The notes beneath the pieces are model-generated. The model did no database searches. It saw only the letters and a list, made by a program, of their open reading frames with translations, and was not told the DNA's origin. A DNA stretch of 8,293 nucleotides from an uncultured Altererythrobacter sp. (lineage in GTDB: Bacteria > Pseudomonadota > Alphaproteobacteria > Sphingomonadales > Sphingomonadaceae): the NCBI GenBank assembly GCA_937950385.1, contig CALFEA010000213.1, positions 1 to 8,293 on the forward strand, read 5' to 3'. This document shows, piece by piece, positions 1 to 6,091 of the stretch. Position 1 is the first letter of the stretch. Each line of letters opens with the position of its first letter. Made by a program: the position numbers and the translations under genes.

Positions 1-891
1 TGAAAGGTCGGAGACAACTTGCTTCAGGCGCTTGCGATCAGTTGAGGAATTGATCTTGCGGCTAATGCCGCCACCATGGCTGCTGTTCGGCATCAGGACC
101 GTGTAACGGCCAGCAAGACTAAGGTAAGAAGTGAGGGCTGCGCCCTTATTCCCGCGCTCTTCTTTTACAACTTGGACGAGCAACACCTGACGGCGGTGGA
201 TAACATCCTGAATTTTGTAACGGCGACGCAGGGCCATACGCTTGGCGCGAACCTCGTCGACTTGCTTAGAGCGGCTTCCACCCTTTTTGCCATTGTCTTT
301 TCCGCCCTGACGGCGGCGACCGCGCCCACGGCGGCGCCCGCGGCGTTGCTTGTCGTCATCATCAGAAGACTCTTCTTCATCAGAATTGTCGTCATCATCG
401 GAACCATCGTCTTCGTCGCCTTCGACATTGCCTTCTTCGATGGTCGCAACTTTGTCTTTTTCCGATGTGTCAATTTCCTCAACACCGTCTTCGGCGAGGT
501 CTTCTGCAAGAGCCTCGGCGGATTCGTCTTCCGCATCATATTCATCGCCGGGCGCGTGGCCCTCTTCCTCGTCTTCATTGCGAAGGCGGGCCTCTTCTTC
601 GGCGGCCTCGGCTTCTTCGGCGAGAAGACGTTCGCGATCATCCTGCGGAATTTGATAATAATCTGGGTGAATTTCGCTAAATGCGAGAAAACCGTGACGG
701 TTGCCGCCAAAATCCACGAATGCTGCCTGCAAAGAGGGCTCTACTCTCGTTACCTTGGCTAGATAGATGTTGCCTTTGATCTGCTTGTGATCTGCAGATT
801 CGAAATCGAATTCTTCAATTCGGTTGCCTTTTACGACTGCTACCCGGGTTTCTTCCAGGTGGCGCGCGTCGATTAGCATGCGCGTTGCCAT
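1..891 (-). CDS. rne: Ribonuclease E, N-terminal part (3' end beyond left edge)
   Basis: Endoribonuclease that starts mRNA decay and processes rRNA and tRNA precursors; scaffold of the RNA degradosome. The frame is open from ATG 891-889 to base 1, giving 297 residues. It begins MATRMLIDARHLEETRVAVV and continues with NIYLAKVTRVEPSLQAAFVD and GGNRHGFLAF, the RNase H-like start and first S1 strands of the RNase E/G family. The S1 fold resumes at about 225 with YKIQDVI, VKEERGNKGAALTSYLSLAG (about 242-261) and VLMPNSSHGGGISRKI. Between about 84 and 224 lies a highly charged insertion absent from E. coli RNase E: Glu/Ala-rich, then very acidic (138-180), then an Arg/Gly patch (181-197). Such S1 insertions are known in Alphaproteobacteria; in Caulobacter the RhlB helicase binds this region. 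Start choice: a GGAGAG ribosome site lies 6 bases upstream. The catalytic DNase I-like domain, zinc link and C-terminal scaffold are outside the window. Confidence 0.96.
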   Translation of the reverse strand, partial: MATRMLIDARHLEETRVAVVKGNRIEEFDFESADHKQIKGNIYLAKVTRVEPSLQAAFVDFGGNRHGFLAFSEIHPDYYQIPQDDRERLLAEEAEAAEEEARLRNEDEEEGHAPGDEYDAEDESAEALAEDLAEDGVEEIDTSEKDKVATIEEGNVEGDEDDGSDDDDNSDEEESSDDDDKQRRGRRRGRGRRRQGGKDNGKKGGSRSKQVDEVRAKRMALRRRYKIQDVIHRRQVLLVQVVKEERGNKGAALTSYLSLAGRYTVLMPNSSHGGGISRKINSSTDRKRLKQVVSDLS

Positions 892-945
892 TTATATCTC
901 TCCGAACGCCGCCGGAAGGGTCTATGCCCGAAAATGAGCGGCGTT
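892..945 (-). promoter_or_regulatory. rne ribosome binding site with adjoining leader hairpin
   Basis: Read on the minus strand, the Shine-Dalgarno GGAGAG (903-898) stands 6 bases before the rne ATG. Immediately upstream of it is a perfect 8-bp inverted repeat: AACGCCGC (945-938) pairs with GCGGCGTT (912-905). The 25-base loop contains a further GGG/CCC pairing (928-926 with 919-917). The hairpin ends one base before the ribosome site. RNase E is known to autoregulate through its 5' leader in E. coli; a similar role here is inference only. Confidence 0.5.
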
Positions 946-1358
946 GATTTGTGTGATTACCGAATGCTGCGAAAAATGCAGGGCGTCCGGTGTTTAAGGT
1001 TCGGCCCGTAGCGAATGTGCCGCGAGGCGAAATGTCTGTGTCTGCTGTGAAAAGACCGTGCTGCGGAATAATCCTATCCAGCACTGCCTTAACCGCATTC
1101 ACCGCTCCATTTGAAATAGCGCGCGCCGCTGAACTTTCTGGGCGCTGCTGGAGGGTTTGCGGAAAGGAAAATCGTATCACTGCATCAACCTGTTGTCGGG
1201 ATTCGCGCAGCGTTCGTCGCTTCGCAAACCAAGGAAACTGCCGCCATATGATGCGCCGAACGCGCTCAATCGCTGCAAATTTCTCTTGAAGGTGTTGGTA
1301 GCAGTGTGGGTTTCACCCTGCAACCATGTTGCGTTTATTAGTCGCAACATTCTAACGC
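892..1358. other. Divergent intergenic region between rne and the amidase gene
   Basis: 467 bases with no supportable gene. The open frames here are short, have no family resemblance and include one that overlaps the start of rne out of frame. The region should contain the promoters of both divergent genes, but I could not identify a convincing -35/-10 pair on either strand. It holds several inverted repeats: 905-912 with 938-945 (rne leader), GTGCTG 1058-1063 with CAGCAC 1079-1084 enclosing a small GGA/TCC stem, an imperfect hairpin at 1205-1225 (stems GCG/CGC and AGCG/CGCT), and the cluster at 1296-1376 near the amidase start. The density of dyads suggests structured leaders or operators rather than coding sequence. 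Confidence 0.6.
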
Positions 1359-1376
1359 ATGGTAACGATGGCGTTA
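1296..1376 (+). promoter_or_regulatory. Tandem hairpins in the amidase leader and over its start codon
   Basis: Three dyads lie in series. (1) 1296-1326: imperfect hairpin, stems TGGT/ACCA, GCAG/CTGC and GTG/CAC separated by A-A and T-C mismatches, loop GGTTT. (2) 1326-1350: perfect 8-bp repeat ATGTTGCG / CGCAACAT with a 9-base loop; base 1326 is shared with the first hairpin. (3) 1353-1376: TAACGC / GCGTTA, whose 12-base loop (1359-1370) is exactly the segment carrying both possible ATG starts. No clear Shine-Dalgarno is visible. The second dyad could equally be a protein operator; function is not known. Confidence 0.4.
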
Positions 1377-2249
1377 TCTAAACATCTTTTCTGGATTCTT
1401 TTGGTCTTTGTTGTGCTGCCATTGGCGGTGCTGGCAGGCTATGCAGCCACAGGTAAGAAGCTGGCGGTTCCGGCGATTGGGCGCGGCTATGTGGTGCAGC
1501 TAACACTGCCGGAATTGGAAGAGCAAGTGGTTCTGCCCGATGTTTTTGGACCGCAAGATCCTTCTCGGCCGTTGGTGGTTATTGATGCAGGGCATGGCGG
1601 GCGTGACCCAGGCGCGAGCGGCATTGGGGTTAAGGAAAAGGATGTCGTCTTAGGCCTAGCTAAAGCGCTTCGTGATGAATTGCTCAGGCAAGGCGGTATC
1701 CGTGTCGCATTAACCCGGGAAGATGATCGCTTGCTTGTGCTGGCGGAACGCCCGGAGATAGCCCGGCGTCTGGGAGCCGATCTATTTTTGTCGATCCACG
1801 CTGACAGCGCCGGTGAGACAAGCTCGGTCAATGGCGCAAGCATTTACACCCTTTCCAATGAGGCATCGAGCGATGCCGCCGCGCGTTTTGCAGCGCGCGA
1901 GAATGATGCTGACCGATTGAACGGCGTTTCGGTTGAGGGGCAAAGCGAGGCGGTGAGCGATATTCTCGTCGAGTTGTCTCAGCGGCGAACGCAAGAAGAT
2001 TCAGCGGGCTTTTCCTCGCTCATTATTCGTGAGGCAAAGGGCGTGTTGCGGTTCCACCCGCAGGCAAAACGCTCGGCTGAATTGGCGGTTTTGCGCGCGC
2101 CTGATATTCCGTCTGTTTTGTTCGAAAGCGGATTTATTACCAACCCTGAAGATGCGCGGGGCCTCACCTCAGAGGAGGGCAAGGCGCAGTTTGCCAGCGT
2201 CATGGCGCGGGCGATCCAAGTGTATTTTGCCCGAATTTCCGACGAATAG
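1359..2249 (+). CDS. N-acetylmuramoyl-L-alanine amidase, AmiC type (Amidase_3)
   Basis: Zinc hydrolase that cuts the amide bond between N-acetylmuramic acid and the stem peptide, splitting septal peptidoglycan in the periplasm. 296 residues. A hydrophobic segment at about 10-28 is a signal peptide or membrane anchor. The Amidase_3 domain runs from about 71 to 290: VVIDAGHGGRDPGA with zinc ligand H79, E93 in KEKD, SIHAD with H147, and catalytic E256 in VLFESGFITNPED. The helical segment at about 158-240 resembles the regulatory insertion of AmiA/B/C enzymes that blocks the active site until a LytM factor (EnvC/NlpD type) acts, so similar control is likely. There is no room for the N-terminal AMIN domain that E. 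coli AmiC (about 417 aa) carries. An in-frame TAA at 1353-1355 limits the start to ATG 1359 or ATG 1368; neither has a good ribosome site. PBP1A follows after 54 bases, so the two are probably cotranscribed. Confidence 0.94.
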   Translation: MVTMALSKHLFWILLVFVVLPLAVLAGYAATGKKLAVPAIGRGYVVQLTLPELEEQVVLPDVFGPQDPSRPLVVIDAGHGGRDPGASGIGVKEKDVVLGLAKALRDELLRQGGIRVALTREDDRLLVLAERPEIARRLGADLFLSIHADSAGETSSVNGASIYTLSNEASSDAAARFAARENDADRLNGVSVEGQSEAVSDILVELSQRRTQEDSAGFSSLIIREAKGVLRFHPQAKRSAELAVLRAPDIPSVLFESGFITNPEDARGLTSEEGKAQFASVMARAIQVYFARISDE

Positions 2250-2260
2250 AGTATAAAGCA

Positions 2261-2290
2261 TATAGCGCGGCGGCAAATTGCCGTGCTATA
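2261..2290 (+). repeat. Strong hairpin between amidase and PBP1A genes
   Basis: Inverted repeat of 11 bp: TATAGCGCGGC (2261-2271) with GCCGTGCTATA (2280-2290), one G-T pair, and an 8-base loop. An alternative inner stem CGGCA/TGCCG gives a 3-base loop. It starts 11 bases after the amidase stop and ends 13 bases before the PBP1A ATG. No T-run follows on either strand, so it is not a normal Rho-independent terminator. Possible roles are an RNA processing or stabilising element, or translational control of mrcA. Confidence 0.5.
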
Positions 2291-2303
2291 ACCATGGGCA
2301 ATT

Positions 2304-4862
2304 ATGGAAGAACAATCGAGCATATCGGGTCTGCGTTTTAGCCTCCAGCGTCATTCTGGAGAGTTTTTTGAACGCGTCCGCGCTATTTGGCGCGGCAAGA
2401 AATTGGTGCGTTGGGCGGTCTATGCTGGCGTGTTGCTAATCATTCTTTGGGCGATCTTCTGGGTGTTCCTCACTCGCGACTTGCCTGATGCGGAAAGCCT
2501 CGTGGATTACGAAACACCGCTGCCGACTGTGGTACGGGGTATTGATGGTGAGATTGTTCATTCTTACGCCCGCGAACGCCGGGTTCAGCTGCAATATGCC
2601 GATTTTCCTGAAACCATGGTCGAATCGTTTTTGGCTGCAGAGGATAAAACATTCTTCGATCATGGCGGGGTGGACTTACCCGGTACGCTGAACGCGGTGT
2701 TTGACTATGTTACCAAGTTTGGTTCTGGCGAACGCGCGGTTGGCGGATCGACTATTACTCAGCAGGTCGCGAAAAATTTGCTGTTGGGGGATGAGTATTC
2801 GGTCACTCGCAAGTTGAAAGAGATGGTCTTGGCGCGCCGCATTGAGGCGGTGCTTTCCAAGGAAGAAATTCTTGAGCTTTACCTCAATGAAATCCCGCTT
2901 GGCCGCCGCAGTTTTGGTGTCCAGGCCGCGAGCCGCGCCTATTTCGATAAAGACGTTGGCGAGCTTGAGCTGCATCAAATGGCATTCCTTGCCATCCTTC
3001 CAAAAGCTCCAGAACGCTATGGCCGTGCAAAAAACGAAGAGGCTGCGCTAAACCGCCGTTCAATCGTTTTATCGCAGATGGAAGTAAATGACTTTATCAC
3101 CCCTGCTGAACGAGATGCGGCGACTGCTCAGCCGCTCGGATTGGTCAGTCAGCGCTCCAGCTCAACCACCGTTGATGCAGGCTATTTCCTTGAAGAAGTG
3201 CGCCGTGATCTGATCGAGCAATTTGGTGAAACTGCAGAAGACACCGGTTCCAGCGAGCAGCTTGGCAATAGCGTCTATGCAGGCGGCCTTTGGGTGCGCA
3301 CTTCGTTAGATCCTGAAATGCAAAATGCCGCCAGTGCTGCTCTGCGCGAAGGTCTGTTCCGTTATCACGGGCGGCGCGGTTGGACTGGACCGATCGCGAC
3401 GATTAATTTTGGCGACGGCCCTTGGGCGCGGCAGCTCGCTAGCTCAAATATCGGGATCAAGTATAAAGATTACCGCGTTGGCGTCGTTACCAAAAAATCA
3501 GGCGCTGCAGCGACGATTGGATTTAGCAATGGCGATGAAGCTCCGCTAATCGGGCTGCCATCCAAACTAAAAGCGGGCGACGTGATCGCTGTAAGTCCAT
3601 CAGGCAATAATTTCCGCGTCCGCACTTTGCCAGAGGCGCAGGGCGGCTTGGTTGTTCAAAATGCGCAATATGGCCGCATTCTCGCTATGCAGGGCGGGTT
3701 TGACTACCGCCTATCTGACTTTAACCGTGCAACCCAGGCTGAGCGTCAGCCGGGCTCTACCATCAAACCGTTTGTGTATTCCACCGGCCTCGACAATGGA
3801 ATGACCCCATCGAGCGAAATCCAAAACGGAAAATATTGTTATTACCAGGGCCGCAAATACGGAAAGAAATGCTTCCGCGGCGGGCGTGCGGGTACGTTCC
3901 CCTTGCGCTATGGTTTGGAGCAATCGCAAAACGTAATGACGGTGCAAATCGCGATGACAGCGGGCATGGAAAATGTCGTCAAAACGATCGATAAGGTGGG
4001 CATTGGCCTCTATGATCCGTACCCTGCTTTTGCTCTAGGGGCGGGAGAGACAACGGTTGAAAAAATGGTCGCGGCTTACTCTGCGCTGGCCAATCATGGC
4101 CGCCTCTCCAAGTCTTCTGTGATTGACTATGTGCAAGATCGGCGCGGTAAAGTGATTTTCCGTGCTGACAAACGCGAATGCGAAGGGTGCAATATGGCGC
4201 AATGGGACGGGCAGCCAATGCCGCGTCTTGGCCCTGTTGGCGACCAAGTCATGGATGCGCGCACAGCCTATCAAACAATGCATATGCTAGAGGGTGTGGT
4301 CACACGCGGCACCGCCAAAACACTCAACAAATTGGGCCTACCATTGTTTGGCAAAACCGGCACGACAACCGGCCCGAAAGATGTTTGGTTTATCGGCGGA
4401 ACGCAGGAATTGGTTGCCGGCGCTTATGTCGGGTTTGACCAACCGCGCAATATGGGCGGTTATGCCCAAGGCGGCACTATCGCTGCACCTATCATCAAAT
4501 CGCTCATCACTGGATCGCGGGATCGCTGGTCCGATTTGCCTGCCGTTGCGCCAGCGGGCGTACGGATGGTCCGAGTTGATCGCCGGTCGGGCAAGCGTGT
4601 TTTGTCGGGCAGGGCAAGCAGCGCTGAAAAAGCGACTGTGATTTGGGAGGCGTTCAAGCCTGATACTGAGCCGCCGCGCGAAACCCGCAAGGACATAATC
4701 GCTGCCAAGCGCGAGGAGATATTGGCGCTTGTCCGCAAGGGCAGGGGAGCAGCCGTTCGCGCCAAGCCAAAGAAAAAACCCAAAGTTGAGGCGGCTCCTG
4801 AACCTGCTGCACCAGCAGAGGCAGGCGCAGACTTTACCGAGGATCAGGGCGGTATTTATTAG
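2304..4862 (+). CDS. mrcA: Penicillin-binding protein 1A, bifunctional transglycosylase/transpeptidase
   Basis: Inner-membrane class A PBP that polymerises lipid II into glycan strands and crosslinks the stem peptides. 852 residues, similar to E. coli PBP1A (850). One membrane segment at about 37-57 follows a short basic cytoplasmic tail. All five GT51 motifs are visible: EDKTFFDHGG with catalytic E113; GGSTITQQ 147-154; RKLKE with E173; KEEILELYLN 186-195; RRSIVL 251-256. An OB-like linker region covers about 330-440. The transpeptidase domain has nucleophile S485 in STIK, SQN at 541-543 and KTG at 684-686. The C-terminal tail (about 800-852) is Lys/Arg-rich, then Ala/Pro/Glu-rich. Four cysteines occur, including CEGC (626-629). 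Start is ATG 2304 with only a weak GGG in front; the overlapping ATG 2294 is out of frame. It sits between the amidase gene and prfB on the same strand. Confidence 0.96.
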   Translation: MEEQSSISGLRFSLQRHSGEFFERVRAIWRGKKLVRWAVYAGVLLIILWAIFWVFLTRDLPDAESLVDYETPLPTVVRGIDGEIVHSYARERRVQLQYADFPETMVESFLAAEDKTFFDHGGVDLPGTLNAVFDYVTKFGSGERAVGGSTITQQVAKNLLLGDEYSVTRKLKEMVLARRIEAVLSKEEILELYLNEIPLGRRSFGVQAASRAYFDKDVGELELHQMAFLAILPKAPERYGRAKNEEAALNRRSIVLSQMEVNDFITPAERDAATAQPLGLVSQRSSSTTVDAGYFLEEVRRDLIEQFGETAEDTGSSEQLGNSVYAGGLWVRTSLDPEMQNAASAALREGLFRYHGRRGWTGPIATINFGDGPWARQLASSNIGIKYKDYRVGVVTKKSGAAATIGFSNGDEAPLIGLPSKLKAGDVIAVSPSGNNFRVRTLPEAQGGLVVQNAQYGRILAMQGGFDYRLSDFNRATQAERQPGSTIKPFVYSTGLDNGMTPSSEIQNGKYCYYQGRKYGKKCFRGGRAGTFPLRYGLEQSQNVMTVQIAMTAGMENVVKTIDKVGIGLYDPYPAFALGAGETTVEKMVAAYSALANHGRLSKSSVIDYVQDRRGKVIFRADKRECEGCNMAQWDGQPMPRLGPVGDQVMDARTAYQTMHMLEGVVTRGTAKTLNKLGLPLFGKTGTTTGPKDVWFIGGTQELVAGAYVGFDQPRNMGGYAQGGTIAAPIIKSLITGSRDRWSDLPAVAPAGVRMVRVDRRSGKRVLSGRASSAEKATVIWEAFKPDTEPPRETRKDIIAAKREEILALVRKGRGAAVRAKPKKKPKVEAAPEPAAPAEAGADFTEDQGGIY

Positions 4863-4905
4863 GGCGTGCCAGCGTTGTGATTACCGATCCAATTCCGCCA
4901 TCCGC

Positions 4906-4933
4906 TTTACAATTAGACGCGGCGCGCTAATCG
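4906..4933 (+). promoter_or_regulatory. Possible weak promoter upstream of prfB
   Basis: In the 101-base gap after mrcA, TTTACA (4906-4911) and TAATCG (4928-4933) are separated by 16 bases and resemble a weak sigma-70 -35/-10 pair. A 5-bp inverted repeat ATTAG/CTAAT (4912-4916, 4927-4931) overlaps the spacer. This is by eye only; readthrough from mrcA is equally possible. Confidence 0.25.
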
Positions 4934-4951
4934 CAGCCGAGAACATTTTTT

Positions 4952-4957
4952 GAAGGA
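4952..4957 (+). promoter_or_regulatory. Ribosome binding site of prfB
   Basis: GAAGGA stands 6 bases before ATG 4964. It is the only good ribosome site near the gene start and fixes the start of the frameshift-free reading frame. Confidence 0.7.
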
Positions 4958-4963
4958 ATAGCC

Positions 4964-6091
4964 ATGCGGGCCGAAGGTCAGGCTCATATTGCGCGTATTG
5001 AAGCAGCGCTTAATTTGGTTCGCCAATCGCTTGATTGGGACGTTGCCTTGCGGCGTCTGGATGAGCTCAATGCACGCGTTCAAGATCCAACACTTTGGGA
5101 TAATCCCAAGGAAGCCCAGGCCGTCAGCCGCGAGCAGAAGATGCTGGAGACGGCGGTGGGCACGGTGAATGAAATTTCATCGGAAATGTCCGATGCGATT
5201 GAGTTTATCGAAATGGGTGAGGCAGAAGGCGATACGGATATCGTTGATGATGGCCATGCGTCGCTTGCCAAATTGGCCGACCGTGCTGACGCTGACAAAG
5301 TGCAAGCATTGCTGTCAGGCGAGGCTGATGCCAACGACACTTATGTTGAAATTCACGCAGGAGCAGGCGGCACGGAAAGCCAAGATTGGGCTGAAATGCT
5401 TCAACGCATGTACACCCGTTGGGGCGAAAGACGCGGCTATAAGGTTGAATTGGTCGACTATCACGCGGGCGATCAGGCAGGGATCAAATCTGCCACTTTG
5501 CTGATGAAGGGCGAGAACGCCTTTGGTTATGCGAAGACAGAAAGCGGCGTCCATAGGCTCGTGCGGATCAGCCCCTATGATAGCGCAGCCAAACGCCACA
5601 CCAGCTTTTCTAGCGTTTGGGTTTATCCCGTCATTGACGATGATATCGACATTGAAATCAATGAAGGCGACCTCAAAATTGACACCTACCGTGCGTCAGG
5701 TTCAGGCGGCCAGCACGTCAACACCACCGATAGCGCCGTTCGCATTACACACCAACCAACAGGGATTGTCGTCGCAAGCCAAAACGATCGCAGCCAACAC
5801 AAAAACCGCGCCACTGCGATGAATATGCTGAAAGCGCGCATGTTTGAGCGCGAAATGGCTGAACGTGAAGCGGTCGCATCAGGAGAATATCAGGAAAAGA
5901 GCGAGATTGGATGGGGCCATCAAATCCGCTCTTACGTCCTTCAACCTTATCAGATGGTCAAGGATCTGCGCACTGGATACACTTCGAGTTCGCCTGATAA
6001 GGTTCTGGACGGAGAGATCGATGAGTTTATCTCGGCGGCTCTTGCCCAGCAAGTTACGGGCGAGACGGTTGAGGTGGAGGACGTTGAGTGA
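4964..6091 (+). CDS. prfB: Peptide chain release factor 2 (RF2), without programmed frameshift
   Basis: Recognises UGA and UAA stop codons in the ribosomal A site and triggers peptidyl-tRNA hydrolysis. 375 residues (E. coli 365). N-terminal helical domain about 1-110; domain 2 with AGAGGTESQDWAEML (132-146) and the codon-recognition tripeptide at 203-205, which reads SPY instead of the usual SPF; RHTSFSSVWVYP 211-222; the catalytic GGQ at 248-250 in ASGSGGQHVN; then NDRSQHKNRA (274-283) and the RF2-type GWGHQIRSYVL. The gene is read in one frame. The L23-D24-W25-D26 position matches the E. coli frameshift site (Leu-Asp-Tyr-Asp) but is encoded CTTGATTGG with no in-frame stop, so the usual autoregulatory frameshift is absent. 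The gene ends in TGA, which only RF2 reads, and this stop overlaps the next start codon. Confidence 0.97.
   Translation: MRAEGQAHIARIEAALNLVRQSLDWDVALRRLDELNARVQDPTLWDNPKEAQAVSREQKMLETAVGTVNEISSEMSDAIEFIEMGEAEGDTDIVDDGHASLAKLADRADADKVQALLSGEADANDTYVEIHAGAGGTESQDWAEMLQRMYTRWGERRGYKVELVDYHAGDQAGIKSATLLMKGENAFGYAKTESGVHRLVRISPYDSAAKRHTSFSSVWVYPVIDDDIDIEINEGDLKIDTYRASGSGGQHVNTTDSAVRITHQPTGIVVASQNDRSQHKNRATAMNMLKARMFEREMAEREAVASGEYQEKSEIGWGHQIRSYVLQPYQMVKDLRTGYTSSSPDKVLDGEIDEFISAALAQQVTGETVEVEDVE
5030..5036 (+). other. Relic of the prfB +1 frameshift site
   Basis: Codons 23-24 of prfB are CTT GAT. In most bacteria the equivalent site is CTT TGA C, where a +1 shift yields Leu-Asp. Here one T fewer keeps Leu-Asp in a single frame; a TGA triplet survives only out of frame (5032-5034). 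The preceding bases have no internal Shine-Dalgarno-like AGGGGG, as expected once shifting is not used. Known: the E. coli site. Inference: loss by a one-base deletion in an ancestor. Confidence 0.7.
6076..6080 (+). promoter_or_regulatory. Internal ribosome site for the methyltransferase gene
   Basis: GGAGG inside the end of prfB, 10 bases before ATG 6091 and 7 bases before an in-frame GTG at 6088. It supports initiation at the prfB stop rather than at the internal ATG 6160, which has no ribosome site, so the signal peptide is likely to be translated. Confidence 0.6.

Noticed and set aside
76..762. 228-codon plus-strand open frame with hydrophobic, membrane-like stretches, and a nested Ser-rich frame at 350-655
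   Set aside because: Both are antisense shadows of rne. The acidic Asp/Glu codons of the insertion read on the other strand as Phe/Val/Ile/Leu or Ser. No independent ribosome site or family resemblance.
815..1180. 121-codon minus-strand open frame upstream of rne
   Set aside because: Overlaps the start of rne out of frame, has no recognisable domain and occupies the expected leader/promoter region.
1081..1325. Possible promoter motifs for rne and the amidase gene (e.g. TTGATG, TTGAAG)
   Set aside because: No partner -10 element at a suitable distance could be found by eye, so no promoter is claimed.
4921..4951. Run ATTTTTT after a CGGC/GCCG dyad, considered as an mrcA terminator
   Set aside because: Only a 4-bp stem with a 12-base loop, separated from the T-run by several bases; more likely part of the prfB leader.
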